From positions 868,001 to 932,000 of the forward strand of contig NZ_CP033898.1 in the NCBI RefSeq assembly GCF_003814005.1: a DNA stretch of 64,000 bases, written 5' to 3'. Each line of letters starts with the position of its first letter. The stretch's first letter is position 1. Shown here piece after piece: positions 30,891 through 39,218 of this stretch. The translations under genes were made by a program, and so were the position numbers. The notes below the pieces were generated by a model. That model searched no databases, had not been told where the DNA came from, and saw only the letters and a list, made by a program, of their open reading frames with translations. This DNA comes from Corynebacterium pseudopelargi (GTDB taxonomy: Bacteria > Actinomycetota > Actinomycetes > Mycobacteriales > Mycobacteriaceae).

Positions 30891-31382
30891 ATGGCAGTCA
30901 AGATTAAGCTGCAGCGCCTGGGCAAGATTCGCACCCCGCACTACCGCGTGGTGATCGCTGATGCCCGTACCCGTCGCGATGGCAAGGTCATCGAGAACAT
31001 CGGCATCTACGAGCCCAAGCAAGAGCCCTCCTTGATCAAGATCGATTCCGAGCGCGCTCAGTACTGGCTCGGCGTTGGTGCTCAGCCCACCGAACCCGTG
31101 CTCGCCCTGCTCAAGGTGACCGGCGACTGGCAGAAGTTCAAGGGCATCGACGGCGCCGAAGGCACCCTGAAGACCGCCGAGACAAAGCCCTCCAAGCTTG
31201 AGCTGTTCAACCAGGCACTGGCTGAGGCCAACGAAGGCCCCACCGCTGAGGCCATCACCGAGAAGAAGCGCAAGGCCAAGGAAGAGGCTGAGGCTAAGGC
31301 CGCTAAGGAAGCTGAAGAAGCTGCCAAGGCTGAGGCTGCTGAGGAATCCGCTGAAGAAGCAAGCGAAGAAGCTGCTGAGTAA
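30891..31382 (+). CDS. rpsP: 30S ribosomal protein S16
   Basis: 163 residues. The S16 core (1-80) starts [30 protein letters not shown] and includes [38 protein letters not shown] long C-terminal tail rich in Ala, Glu and Lys follows, common in actinobacterial S16. ATG follows AAAGGAC. The gene has its own promoter with a structured leader and ends in a strong terminator, although it is often with rimM and trmD; here the cupin gene on the other strand separates them. Confidence 0.97.
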   Translation: MAVKIKLQRLGKIRTPHYRVVIADARTRRDGKVIENIGIYEPKQEPSLIKIDSERAQYWLGVGAQPTEPVLALLKVTGDWQKFKGIDGAEGTLKTAETKPSKLELFNQALAEANEGPTAEAITEKKRKAKEEAEAKAAKEAEEAAKAEAAEESAEEASEEAAE

Positions 31383-31401
31383 GCATTCCTGAAGAAAATA
31401 C

Positions 31402-31436
31402 ACCGCGATCTTAATTACAAAGATCGCGGTTTTTCT
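31402..31436. terminator. Terminator of rpsP (convergent with cupin gene)
   Basis: ACCGCGATCTT (31402-31412) pairs perfectly with AAGATCGCGGT (31420-31430), followed by TTTTCTT. It reaches the stop codon of the minus-strand gene. Confidence 0.9.
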
Positions 31437-31798
31437 TAGCTTGAGGTGTGCATCTGCAACCCCAACACCGCGTCTTGTTCAGCGCGCACCCAATGCGGCT
31501 CCATTTTCGGCAGATACAACATCTGGCCGGGAGTTAGGGTGATCTGCTGGCCCTGCCAGCCAAATTCCAAGGCGCCCTCAAGGCACTGCACGGTAATAGG
31601 CCATGCCGCCTTATGTTCTCGCAGCTCCTGGCCTGGGCGGAAACGAAACAGGATCACATTGCAGCCTTCGGCTTCTAGTACCCGCTGCACGCTGGGCACT
31701 TTTCTATCAGAAGGCGCGGGGGCATCATTGGCGCTAAACAGGCCGGGCACATGCTGCTGAGCGGCCTGGCCAAAAGTCTCTGGAGTGTTGGTCTGCAT
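31436..31798 (-). CDS. Cupin-domain protein
   Basis: 120-residue single-domain cupin. Visible are the first cupin motif FRPGQELREHKAAWPITVQCLEGALEFGW and the second ITLTPGQMLYLPKMEPHWVRAEQDAVLGL. Metal ligands would be the His residues of REH and PHW, plus Glu of CLEG. No catalytic partner is apparent; such proteins may be enzymes or sensors. The gene sits alone on the minus strand between rpsP and rimM, interrupting the usual rpsP-rimM-trmD order. Confidence 0.8.
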   Translation of the reverse strand: MQTNTPETFGQAAQQHVPGLFSANDAPAPSDRKVPSVQRVLEAEGCNVILFRFRPGQELREHKAAWPITVQCLEGALEFGWQGQQITLTPGQMLYLPKMEPHWVRAEQDAVLGLQMHTSS

Positions 31799-31891
31799 AA
31801 TGTACGAGCTTAATTCGCTTCACGCGCTGTAACAGTCCACGTGGTGGAGAACACCCAAGCTGAGCCTGTGCTTCAACACAGGGTGCGGGCT

Positions 31892-31918
31892 GCTAGCTTT
31901 GAGGGCGTGAAAGCTAGC
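31892..31918 (+). promoter_or_regulatory. Perfect inverted repeat around the rimM start codon, with -10
   Basis: GCTAGCTTT (31892-31900) and AAAGCTAGC (31910-31918) flank nine bases ending in the GTG start. TAGCTT (31894-31899), inside the left arm, is a -10 seven bases before GTG, so the mRNA would be leaderless. The repeat may act at DNA level. Confidence 0.5.
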
Positions 31919-32473
31919 GAAGATCAGGTACAAATCGGCCGTGTGATTAAGCCTCACGGTATCCGTGGTGAACTGGTGGTAGACCCCACCACCGATGACC
32001 CCCAAGGGCGTTTTGCCCCAGGTGAGGTGCTACGCGGTGTACAAACCGGCAAGGAGCTTTCGCTCACCGTCAAAGCCATGCGAGCGCACCAACAACGCCT
32101 GCTGATCAGCTTTGAAGAAGTCCCCGACCGCACGGCAGCCGAGCGTCTGCGGGGCGTGCGATTTTTCGCCGCACCCATCGAAGAAGACGAAGCCTTCTAC
32201 GATCACGAGCTCGAGGGCTTAAGAGTGCTCAACGTTGGTGCTGTCGACGCCGAAGAAGCCAACGCACGCGCCTATGAAGGCGCGCAGCCTGAACCCGAAG
32301 ACATCGGTGAAGTCACCCGCGTCATGCGCGGGCCTGCCCACCGCTTGCTCGTCGTGGCACTAGATGAAGGCGGCGAAGCCATTGTGCCCTTCGTTCACGA
32401 GATCGTCCCGATCGTCGATCTTGATAACGAGGCCATTGTGATCACACCCCCCGATGGCCTTCTGGAGCTATAG
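31907..32473 (+). CDS. rimM: Ribosome maturation factor RimM
   Basis: 188-residue factor for 30S 3' domain assembly that binds S19. It has the N-terminal motif QVQIGRVIKPHGIRGELVVDPTTDD, GVRFFAAPIEEDEAFYDHEL, and a PRC-barrel C-terminal end with IVPFVHEIVPIVDLDNEAIVITPPDGLLEL. The frame is open 22 codons upstream, but GTG 31907 (MKASEDQVQIGRVIKPHG) fits the family and a -10 seven bases before. trmD follows after three bases, so they share a message. Confidence 0.94.
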   Translation: MKASEDQVQIGRVIKPHGIRGELVVDPTTDDPQGRFAPGEVLRGVQTGKELSLTVKAMRAHQQRLLISFEEVPDRTAAERLRGVRFFAAPIEEDEAFYDHELEGLRVLNVGAVDAEEANARAYEGAQPEPEDIGEVTRVMRGPAHRLLVVALDEGGEAIVPFVHEIVPIVDLDNEAIVITPPDGLLEL

Positions 32474-32476
32474 ATC

Positions 32477-33349
32477 ATGGCGCTTCGTATCGATGTGGTG
32501 AGCATCTTTCCGGAATATCTCGATCCATTCCGCCACGCCCTGCTTGGCAAGGCAATTGAGCAGCAGATCTTAAGCGTTGGGGTGCACGATCTACGCCAAT
32601 GGGCCAGCGATAATCACAAGTCAGTGGATGATTCGCCCTATGGTGGCGGCCCCGGCATGGTGATGAAAGCCGAAGTGTGGGGTGCAGCCCTTGACGATGT
32701 TGCAGCCCATACCGGCCCTGCGGCCGATAAACATTTGGTTTCTGCCACACCGCATCTCTCACGGCCTAGGCACGACGCCCTTCAAGGCATCGAACAAGTT
32801 GGTTATCCCGAGCACTCCCAGGCAGACGAGCGTCCTTTATTGCTCGTGCCAACGCCGGCGGGAACCCCTTTTACTCAAGCCGATGCCCAGGCCTGGTCAA
32901 ATGAACAGCACATTGTGTTTGCTTGCGGCAGATACGAAGGCATTGATCAGCGAGTCTTCGAAGATGCGGCACGACGCTACCGGGTACGGGAAGTGTCGAT
33001 CGGTGATTATGTGCTCATCGGTGGGGAAGTAGCAGCACTCGTGATCGCAGAAGCAGTGGTGCGATTGATCCCCGGGGTCTTGGGCAATCGCCAAAGCCAC
33101 GAAGAGGATAGTTTTTCGGATGGTCTTTTAGAAGGACCAAGCTATTCCAAACCACGCCAATGGCGAGGCCTCGCCGTGCCTGAGGTCTTATTGTCTGGCA
33201 ACCACCAACTAGTGGCGCAGTGGCGCAGGCAAGCCTCTTTGCAAAGAACGCTCGAACGCCGCCCAGATTTGCTCGATAGTGCAGACCTGAGCGCTGAAGA
33301 CGTAGCCTTTCTCCAGACATATCAACAACAGCGCAGCAAGGAGCAATGA
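32477..33349 (+). CDS. trmD: tRNA (guanine-N1)-methyltransferase
   Basis: Methylates G37 of tRNAs reading CNN codons using S-adenosylmethionine, preventing frameshifting. 290 residues. Family signatures: MALRIDVVSIFPEYLDPF, DDSPYGGGPGMVMK, FACGRYEGIDQRVFE and the knot region EVSIGDYVLIGGEVAALVIAEAVVRLIPG. It is longer at the C-terminus than the E. coli enzyme. It overlaps the next small ORF by four bases (ATGATGA region). Confidence 0.97.
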   Translation: MALRIDVVSIFPEYLDPFRHALLGKAIEQQILSVGVHDLRQWASDNHKSVDDSPYGGGPGMVMKAEVWGAALDDVAAHTGPAADKHLVSATPHLSRPRHDALQGIEQVGYPEHSQADERPLLLVPTPAGTPFTQADAQAWSNEQHIVFACGRYEGIDQRVFEDAARRYRVREVSIGDYVLIGGEVAALVIAEAVVRLIPGVLGNRQSHEEDSFSDGLLEGPSYSKPRQWRGLAVPEVLLSGNHQLVAQWRRQASLQRTLERRPDLLDSADLSAEDVAFLQTYQQQRSKEQ

Positions 33350-33714
33350 TGAAAGCTATCTCCACTGATATGCAGGTGCTGATGAGTCCACGTGATTGGC
33401 AGCATCTGGCGCAGGTTATGCCAGAGATTCTTAAAAAAGCTGGGTACCAGGTGGAGCAGATTCACGCAGAGGAAGTCGATCTCACCTGCGAGCCAGACAA
33501 TATGCTGATTACGCAATACCAGCAGCAGCATGGTCAATTGGCGCCGAGTCTTAGGCTGCATCGCCTAGTGATCAATGGAGCAAGTGACCTTGATCTTCGC
33601 GCCGCTACGCGCGCGGTGGCGGAGAGCTTCCCTCCGGATACCTATTGGTATGGCACTTCCAACCACGGACACACCGAGCCGGGAGTCAATGCTGCCTGTG
33701 CCTGGCAAGGCTGA
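33346..33714 (+). CDS. Hypothetical protein downstream of trmD, 122 residues
   Basis: Starts at ATG 33346 overlapping the trmD stop (or ATG 33349), so it is probably co-translated. Sequence begins MMKAISTDMQVLMSPRDW and contains LRLHRLVINGASDLDLRAATRAV. No domain is recognised. Its stop lies inside the first copy of a 21-bp tandem repeat that precedes tex. The tight coupling suggests a real gene, but there is no other support. Confidence 0.6.
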   Translation: MMKAISTDMQVLMSPRDWQHLAQVMPEILKKAGYQVEQIHAEEVDLTCEPDNMLITQYQQQHGQLAPSLRLHRLVINGASDLDLRAATRAVAESFPPDTYWYGTSNHGHTEPGVNAACAWQG

Positions 33715-33745
33715 AGCTTTCGGTGGCAAGGCTGAAGTCTTCAGT
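33704..33745 (+). repeat. 21-bp tandem repeat, two copies
   Basis: Copies 33704-33724 and 33725-33745 both begin GGCAAGGCTGAAG and differ at a few bases near their ends. The first holds the stop of the upstream ORF; a degenerate GGCGGGG follows and leads into the tex promoter. Confidence 0.7.
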
Positions 33746-33755
33746 GGCGGGGCGC

Positions 33756-33761
33756 TAGAAT
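33756..33761 (+). promoter_or_regulatory. -10 element (TAGAAT) of tex, leaderless
   Basis: TAGAAT ends seven bases before ATG 33769 and no ribosome site is visible. Confidence 0.65.
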
Positions 33762-33768
33762 CGCACGA

Positions 33769-36075
33769 ATGACATCGCGCATCGCATCCATCATTGCTAA
33801 GGAATTGTCTACAACGCCTCCGAAAATCGAGGCTGCCATCAACTTGCTCGACGAGGGCAACACTGTGCCATTTATTGCCAGGTACAGAAAGGAAGCAACC
33901 GGTGGCCTCGATGATTCCCAACTGCGCCAAATCGAAGAACGCCTGGTGTATCTGCGTGAACTCGAAGCCAGAAAGCGCGTGGTGCTTGAGGCTATCGAAG
34001 AACAAGGCAAGCTGGATCAACACCTCAAGGCCTTGATCGAAGAATGCGACACCAAAGCTCGGCTGGAGGATCTGTACCTTCCGTTTAAAAAACGTCGAAA
34101 AACAAAGGCCGATAAAGCCCGTGAGGCGGGGCTTGAGCCTCTTCTTGATCAGCTCATCGCTCAACCAGAAGCCCAGGCCGAGGCTCTGGCCGAGGGCTAT
34201 GTCGGCGCCGAGATCGCCGATACGAAAGCCGCGCTTGATGGTGCCCGCGCGATTTTGATTGATCGCCTCGCACTCGATGCAGACCTGGTTGGCCAACTGC
34301 GTCAGAAGATGTACGAGGATGGCCAGTTGAGTGCGAAGGTCATTGAGGGCAAGCAAGACCTCGGTGCCAAATACCGCGACTACTTCGATTTCGAAGAGCC
34401 TTTTACCCAGCTTCCAAGCCACCGCATCCTCGCGCTGCTTCGTGGAGAACAAGAAGGAGTGCTGAGCTTGGAGATGGACGCCGGAGACGACGCCATCTTC
34501 GAACAACGCATCGCAGAGCACGCGGGCTTGGACACCACCTCGCCGTGGCTGCACAAGGCCGTCCACTTTGCCTGGCGCACGAAATTACAAGTTTCTGCAG
34601 GCTTAGATGTGCGGATGCGTCTGAAGGAATTTGCCCAAGAGCAAGCCTTGGATGTGTTTGCGAAGAATCTTCGCGATGTTCTCCTTGCTGCACCGGCAGG
34701 CGAACGCGCCACCTTAGGGCTCGACCCCGGCTACCGCAATGGTGTGAAGTGCGCAGTGGTGTCTTCAACCGGCAAGGTGCTCGAAACGCTGATTGTGTAT
34801 CCACACAAGCCACAGCAACGATGGGCTGAGGCCGTAGAACAGCTCGCCACCGCCTGCGCTACGCATCGTGTGGAGCTGATTGCAGTGGGCAATGGCACCG
34901 CTTCGCGCGAAAGCGAAAAACTCGCCCAAGAAGTAGCGGATCTGATTCACAAAGCCGGTGGCCAACGCCCAACCCCGGTGGTGGTGAGCGAATCAGGTGC
35001 CTCGGTCTATTCGGCTTCGGCCCTTGCCGCCCAAGAATTTCCCACCATGGATGTTGCGCTGCGCGGAGCAGTATCAATTGCGCGACGGCTCCAAGATCCC
35101 TTGGCGGAGCTGGTCAAGATTGATCCCAAGGCCATTGGTGTGGGTCAGTATCAGCACGATGTTCAACAACAGGCTCTAGCGCGCACCTTGGATGCAGTCG
35201 TAGAAGATGCCGTGAATGCGGTTGGTGTAGACGTCAATACCGCCTCCGCGCCACTGCTGGCCCGAGTTGCAGGGGTAACGCCGAGTATTGCCGAGCACAT
35301 TGTGGCCTACCGCGATGAGCATGGTGCCTTCGAAGGCCGCGAGCAGTTGCGCAAGGTTCCACGGCTTGGGCCAAAAGCCTTTGAGCAATGTGCAGGCTTT
35401 TTAAGGGTCAGGGGCAACCATCCCCTCGATGCCTCGGCGGTGCACCCAGAAGCCTATGGTGTGGTTGCGGATATGGCTGCGCACACTGGTTTAGAGGTAT
35501 CTGCCTTAATTGCTAATACTTCGGTGCTGCGTTCTTTGGATCCTCAGCAATTTATCCGCGGCGATTTTGGTGAACCCACCATCAAAGACATCATCGCCGA
35601 GTTAGACAAACCTGGCCGAGATCCTCGACCAGAATTTAAAACGGCCCAGTTCCAAGAAGGCGTTGAAACTTTAAGCGATCTCCGCGAGGGCATGATCCTC
35701 GAAGGGACAGTGACGAATGTGGCTGCCTTCGGCGCCTTTGTCGATGTCGGGGTGCACCAGGATGGGTTGGTGCATGTCTCTGCGATGGCGAATCATTTTG
35801 TGTCGGATCCGCATGATGTGGTGCGATCCGGCGAAGTGGTGAAGGTCAAAGTGCTCGAGGTTGATGTTGATCGCAAGCGCATCGCCTTGAGCATGGTGCT
35901 CGATCAGGATTCTTCACAGCAACGTCGAGGAGCAAAGCCTCAGGCCAAAGCCGACCGACAGCGCGGCGCCAACCCCAACGCCAGGGCCAAGCAATCAGGC
36001 AAGAAGCAGCAGCGCAAGCAGGCACCGGTGGCTAATTCGGCTATGGCTGAGGCATTGAAGCGCGCTGGGCTCTAG
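33769..36075 (+). CDS. tex: Tex-like RNA-binding transcription accessory protein
   Basis: 768-residue protein of the Tex/SPT6-like family. It starts MTSRIASIIAKELSTTPPKIEAAINLLDEGNTVPFIARYRKEATGGLDD. It has a YqgF-like RNase H fold near ATLGLDPGYRNGVKCAVV, helix-hairpin-helix regions (DVNTASAPLLARVAGVTPSIAEHI), and a C-terminal S1 domain (GMILEGTVTNVAAFGAFVDVGVHQDGLVHVSAM). The last 60 residues are Lys/Gln/Arg rich. It is believed to act at transcription or RNA turnover. It starts as a leaderless message. Confidence 0.95.
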   Translation: MTSRIASIIAKELSTTPPKIEAAINLLDEGNTVPFIARYRKEATGGLDDSQLRQIEERLVYLRELEARKRVVLEAIEEQGKLDQHLKALIEECDTKARLEDLYLPFKKRRKTKADKAREAGLEPLLDQLIAQPEAQAEALAEGYVGAEIADTKAALDGARAILIDRLALDADLVGQLRQKMYEDGQLSAKVIEGKQDLGAKYRDYFDFEEPFTQLPSHRILALLRGEQEGVLSLEMDAGDDAIFEQRIAEHAGLDTTSPWLHKAVHFAWRTKLQVSAGLDVRMRLKEFAQEQALDVFAKNLRDVLLAAPAGERATLGLDPGYRNGVKCAVVSSTGKVLETLIVYPHKPQQRWAEAVEQLATACATHRVELIAVGNGTASRESEKLAQEVADLIHKAGGQRPTPVVVSESGASVYSASALAAQEFPTMDVALRGAVSIARRLQDPLAELVKIDPKAIGVGQYQHDVQQQALARTLDAVVEDAVNAVGVDVNTASAPLLARVAGVTPSIAEHIVAYRDEHGAFEGREQLRKVPRLGPKAFEQCAGFLRVRGNHPLDASAVHPEAYGVVADMAAHTGLEVSALIANTSVLRSLDPQQFIRGDFGEPTIKDIIAELDKPGRDPRPEFKTAQFQEGVETLSDLREGMILEGTVTNVAAFGAFVDVGVHQDGLVHVSAMANHFVSDPHDVVRSGEVVKVKVLEVDVDRKRIALSMVLDQDSSQQRRGAKPQAKADRQRGANPNARAKQSGKKQQRKQAPVANSAMAEALKRAGL

Positions 36076-36079
36076 TGGA

Positions 36080-36107
36080 TTTTGCGCAAAGCCCAGGAGC
36101 TGGCATA
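36080..36107 (+). promoter_or_regulatory. Promoter and structured leader of rplS
   Basis: -35 TTGCGC (36080-36085), 16-bp spacer, -10 CATAAT (36102-36107). The ~135-nt leader to 36252 has several hairpins, including CTAGG/CCTAG (36215-36233) and CCCC/GGGG, which may mediate ribosomal-protein feedback. Confidence 0.55.
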
Positions 36108-36252
36108 ATGGCTCAAGTTGTTCGCTTTGTGCTGTATGGGAGCGCAAAGAGGGCTGCACATTTTGCTCCGGGCACGAACCAGCCGAGCGCCCCGTATAAC
36201 AAGGGGAGATGCCGCTAGGGTCCTCTGTCCTAGAAACACATAAGGAATATTC

Positions 36253-36594
36253 ATGAACATTCTTGACAAGGTCGATGCAGCGTCCATGCGCGACGATATC
36301 CCGGACTTCCGTCCCGGCGATACCCTCGACGTGCACGTAAAGGTGATCGAAGGTCAAAAGACCCGTACCCAGCTCTTCCGTGGCGTTGTGATTCGTCGCC
36401 AGGGTGCCGGCGTGCGTGAGACCTTCACCGTACGCAAGGTCTCCTTCGGTATTGGTGTGGAGCGTACCTTCCCGGTACACACCCCCAACATCGACAAGAT
36501 CGAGGTCGTTTCCCGCGGCCGCGTGCGTCGCGCCAAGCTGTACTACCTGCGCGATCGCAAGGGCAAGGCAGCCAAGATTCGCGAGCGCCGCTAA
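36253..36594 (+). CDS. rplS: 50S ribosomal protein L19
   Basis: 113 residues with the L19 pattern: [53 protein letters not shown], ending [23 protein letters not shown]. It lies at the 30S-50S interface. ATG follows AAGGAATATTC. It has its own promoter and structured leader and a strong terminator, so it is transcribed alone. Confidence 0.97.
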   Translation: MNILDKVDAASMRDDIPDFRPGDTLDVHVKVIEGQKTRTQLFRGVVIRRQGAGVRETFTVRKVSFGIGVERTFPVHTPNIDKIEVVSRGRVRRAKLYYLRDRKGKAAKIRERR

Positions 36595-36607
36595 GAGCGC
36601 ATTGCTT

Positions 36608-36637
36608 AAAAAGACCCCTCCGGGGGTCTTTTTTTAT
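36608..36637 (+). terminator. Terminator of rplS
   Basis: AAGACCCC (36611-36618) pairs with GGGGTCTT (36623-36630), TCCG loop, then a run of Ts. Confidence 0.92.
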
Positions 36638-36754
36638 TGCCAAATCACTCAGGTATCAGGCTTGAGCTGCTTGTCATAGGCGTTGGGGTGAAGACCAGGA
36701 ATCTAGGAGGGCTTGCTCATTCGATGCGGATGGGATCTGGTTGGGGCAGGGGGA

Positions 36755-36765
36755 CGTCGAAAAGC
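36755..36765 (+). repeat. CGTCGANAAGC motif, 37 bp before lepB start
   Basis: N = A. Located 24 bp upstream of the -10, at exactly the same distance as the copy before map (62909). Confidence 0.75.
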
Positions 36766-36778
36766 TAGGAAGCGGTGC

Positions 36779-36784
36779 TAGAGT
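36779..36784 (+). promoter_or_regulatory. -10 element (TAGAGT) of lepB, leaderless
   Basis: TAGAGT ends seven bases before GTG 36792. Confidence 0.6.
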
Positions 36785-36791
36785 GCAAGCC

Positions 36792-37523
36792 GTGAGTGAA
36801 GCCGAAAACCCCAAGGCCGAGAAGAAGCAACTTCCTTGGTACGTAGAAATCCCGCTGGTGATGTTTGTAACCCTGGCGGTTATTGTGTTGATTCAAACCT
36901 TCGTTGGCAGGCTCTACGTCATTCCAAGTGCCTCGATGGAGCCGACGTTGCATGGCTGCGCGGGTTGCACTGGGGATCGCATCATCGTGGATAAGCTCAC
37001 CTACGATTTTTCCGATCCCAAACCGGGCGATGTAGTGGTGTTTAAAGGCACCGACTCCTGGAATGAGGGCTTTGTTAATCAACAATCCCAAAATCCCGTG
37101 ACCTCCAAATTGCGCAATATCGCCTCCTGGGTTGGTTTGGCCTCAACGGATGAAAATGACCTGGTCAAGCGGGTGATTGCCACCGGTGGGCAAACGGTTC
37201 AGTGCCTTGAAGGGGATCAGGGCGTGAAAGTTGATGGCAAACTCATCGATCAATCCTTCGTGCAAAACCCACCCTCGAATCCTGTGCAAGGACCTGGGGG
37301 CTCTGAGGCCTGTGGCGGACCATATTTCGGGCCGGTGAAAGTGCCAGAGGGCAACTTGTGGGTGATGGGCGATAACCGAACCAACTCGGCGGATTCGCGC
37401 TACCACATGGGGGATCAGTACCAAGGCACCATTCCTGAAGACAATGTCATTGGCAAGGTCCGCTGGATCGTCTTCCCCTTCAACCGCATCCAAAGCGTGG
37501 ATGCCTATGACCTTCAAGGCTAA
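36792..37523 (+). CDS. lepB: Signal peptidase I
   Basis: Removes signal peptides from exported proteins on the outer face of the membrane. 243 residues with one N-terminal transmembrane helix (about 20-38). The catalytic Ser is in IPSASMEPTL (Ser 48), the Lys in DLVKRVIATGG (near 126), followed by the box GDNRTNSADSRYHMGD. The start GTG 36792 is preferred over an upstream open extension because a -10 hexamer sits seven bases before it. rnhB starts immediately after the stop, suggesting an operon. Confidence 0.95.
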   Translation: MSEAENPKAEKKQLPWYVEIPLVMFVTLAVIVLIQTFVGRLYVIPSASMEPTLHGCAGCTGDRIIVDKLTYDFSDPKPGDVVVFKGTDSWNEGFVNQQSQNPVTSKLRNIASWVGLASTDENDLVKRVIATGGQTVQCLEGDQGVKVDGKLIDQSFVQNPPSNPVQGPGGSEACGGPYFGPVKVPEGNLWVMGDNRTNSADSRYHMGDQYQGTIPEDNVIGKVRWIVFPFNRIQSVDAYDLQG

Positions 37524-38168
37524 GTGCGCACGCTGAAGCAATTGCGCACCTTCGATGTTGCGCTAGACAAAGCAGGCCTGGGGCCGGTCGCGGGAGTAGA
37601 CGAAGCCGGCCGGGGAGCATGTTGTGGGCCTATCTCAATCGCCGCCTGCATCCTGCCACCGAAAATCCTGCCCGCCCTGGATGGTCTCACCGACTCCAAA
37701 GCCCTGTCACCTGCGCGCCGCAATACGCTTTTCGACGCCATCCGTACCCACGCACTGGCCTATTCCATCGTGCATATCTCGGCTCAAGACATTGATGCCC
37801 ATGGTATTCAACATGCCAATATCTCAGGCATGCGTCGCGCGGTGGCACAGCTTCACATACGACCCGGCTACGTGCTCAGCGACGCCATGCGGGTCGAAGG
37901 AATGGAAACCGCAATGCTGCCGATGATTGGCGGCGATGCGGCCTCACGCAGCATTGCTGCTGCGAGCGTGTTGGCAAAAGTATCGCGAGATAGGGCGATG
38001 GAGGCGTTAGATCTTCGCTTGCCCAACTATGGATTAGCGGCCCATAAGGGATATGGGACGAAGTCTCATATGGATGCGGTGCGCCGCCACGGTGCAAGCG
38101 AAGAACATCGTTATAGTTATGCCAATGTCCAGGCAGCACATCGCCACTGGCTAGAGCAGAACACCTAA
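37524..38168 (+). CDS. rnhB: Ribonuclease HII
   Basis: Removes ribonucleotides misincorporated in DNA and RNA:DNA hybrids. 214 residues. The catalytic motif GVDEAGRGACCGPI carries Asp26 and Glu27, and LSDAMR carries a further acid. YGLAAHKGYGTKSHMDAV is the C-terminal signature. GTG start directly at the lepB stop. It contains one CGTCGAAAAGC copy (37727) on the opposite strand. Confidence 0.95.
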   Translation: MRTLKQLRTFDVALDKAGLGPVAGVDEAGRGACCGPISIAACILPPKILPALDGLTDSKALSPARRNTLFDAIRTHALAYSIVHISAQDIDAHGIQHANISGMRRAVAQLHIRPGYVLSDAMRVEGMETAMLPMIGGDAASRSIAAASVLAKVSRDRAMEALDLRLPNYGLAAHKGYGTKSHMDAVRRHGASEEHRYSYANVQAAHRHWLEQNT

Positions 38169-38191
38169 AGGCACCTACACAAGGGAGCACC

Positions 38192-38497
38192 ATGAGCGCC
38201 GAAGACCTTGAAAACTATGAGGCAGAAGTCGAGCTTTCTCTCTACCGCGAATACCGCGATGTGGTGAGCCAATTCTCCTATGTAGTAGAAACAGATCGTC
38301 GTTTCTACCTTGCCAATGCCGTGGAACTGATCCCGCATACCGAAGGCAAAGAGGTCTACTACGAAGTGCGCATGTCTGATGCATGGGTCTGGGATATGTA
38401 CAGGGCCGCACGCTTCGTGCGCTATGTACGCGTAATTACCTACAAGGACGTCAATATCGAAGAGTTGGACAAGCCAGATTTCGTTCTTCCCGACTAA
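38192..38497 (+). CDS. DUF2469 family protein
   Basis: 101-residue acidic protein: MSAEDLENYEAEVELSLYREYRDVVSQFSYVVETDRRFYLAN, then a DAWVWDMYRAARFVRYVRVITYKDVNIEEL tail. The family is confined to actinobacteria and regularly follows rnhB (Rv2901c in M. tuberculosis). Function unknown. ATG after AAGGGAGCACC. A terminator closes the lepB-rnhB-DUF2469 group. Confidence 0.88.
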   Translation: MSAEDLENYEAEVELSLYREYRDVVSQFSYVVETDRRFYLANAVELIPHTEGKEVYYEVRMSDAWVWDMYRAARFVRYVRVITYKDVNIEELDKPDFVLPD

Positions 38498-38507
38498 AAG
38501 CACAACC

Positions 38508-38535
38508 AAGCCCCGCACAGTGTGTGGGGCTTTTT
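38508..38535 (+). terminator. Terminator after DUF2469 gene
   Basis: AAGCCCCGCACA pairs with TGTGTGGGGCTT (one G-U), followed by TTTTT. Confidence 0.85.
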
Positions 38536-38867
38536 CAGTATTTGGTGTGGGGGTTTTTAATGGCCGGTTGCTGGCGTGTTGGGATCTGGCGTGCTGGGAT
38601 ATTGGGCGGCAGCCGTTGGTGATCTTCGAAGCTGCTGAAGATTTTTCGGGCACTTTCCCCTGTTTGGTTCCCTGGTTGCCTAAATTTTTCCAAGTTGTGG
38701 ATCGCTCCCAGTATCGGTGCTGGGGATTTTAAGGGTGATGCTGAGGTTATCCACAACTGCTGCGCTACTGCCGGCGAAGTGCTGGCAAGAAACCTCGCGG
38801 TTGCAGACACTAGAGCTACAACGGCACCAAGAGGTTCCGGCACGCACAATTTTTAGGGGGAAACGCG
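38536..38867 (+). other. Intergenic region upstream of yraN
   Basis: 332 bp without a credible gene. It contains a 15-bp direct tandem repeat CTGGCGTGYTGGGAT (38571-38585 and 38586-38600, one mismatch). A TTATCCACAA sequence at 38748-38757 matches a consensus DnaA box; a single copy is not enough to suggest an origin. AGGGGG lies near 38852 before yraN. Confidence 0.5.
38571..38600 (+). repeat. 15-bp direct tandem repeat
   Basis: Two adjacent copies of CTGGCGTGYTGGGAT with one difference. Confidence 0.75.
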
Positions 38868-39218
38868 ATGCCAACGGCAAAGAGTATGCGATTGGGCAAA
38901 CACGGTGAGGATCTTGCCGCCGAAGACTATGAGGCCAAGGGGTATTTGGTACTTGAGCGAAACGTCGTCACACCATTTGGTGAACTCGACCTGATTGTTA
39001 CTCGCGGCAAAGAGGTACGAATTGTCGAGGTAAAAACACGCAGCAGCGCCGCCTTCGGTGCTGAGCACTCGGTGGATAGGCAGAAGTTTCGCCGCATGAA
39101 ACGCGCTGCCGTGTGGTGGATGCGAAGGCACCAGATTCGGGCGGTGAGCTTCGATGTTGTAGCCATTACTGCTGGAAAATTGGAGCGATTCGAAGGGGTG
39201 GATCGTGGCGCTTGCTAA
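38868..39218 (+). CDS. yraN: YraN family (UPF0102) endonuclease-fold protein
   Basis: 116 residues with the YraN nuclease-fold motif: GKHGEDLAAEDYEAKGYLVLERNVVTPFGELDLIV, then VRIVEVKTRSSAAFG, matching the PD-(D/E)XK pattern E...D...EVK. The enzymatic activity of the family is not well established; it accompanies dprA and yifB in actinobacteria and may belong to DNA uptake/recombination. It overlaps yifB by 14 bp. Confidence 0.9.
   Translation: MPTAKSMRLGKHGEDLAAEDYEAKGYLVLERNVVTPFGELDLIVTRGKEVRIVEVKTRSSAAFGAEHSVDRQKFRRMKRAAVWWMRRHQIRAVSFDVVAITAGKLERFEGVDRGAC

Noticed and set aside
33565..34566. 333-codon minus-strand open frame opposite tex
   Set aside because: Antisense to conserved tex residues with no ribosome site and a composition typical of complement frames in GC-rich genes.
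38748..38757. DnaA-box-like TTATCCACAA as part of an origin
   Set aside because: Single copy, no cluster of boxes, no dnaA/dnaN, and an AT-rich unwinding region is lacking.
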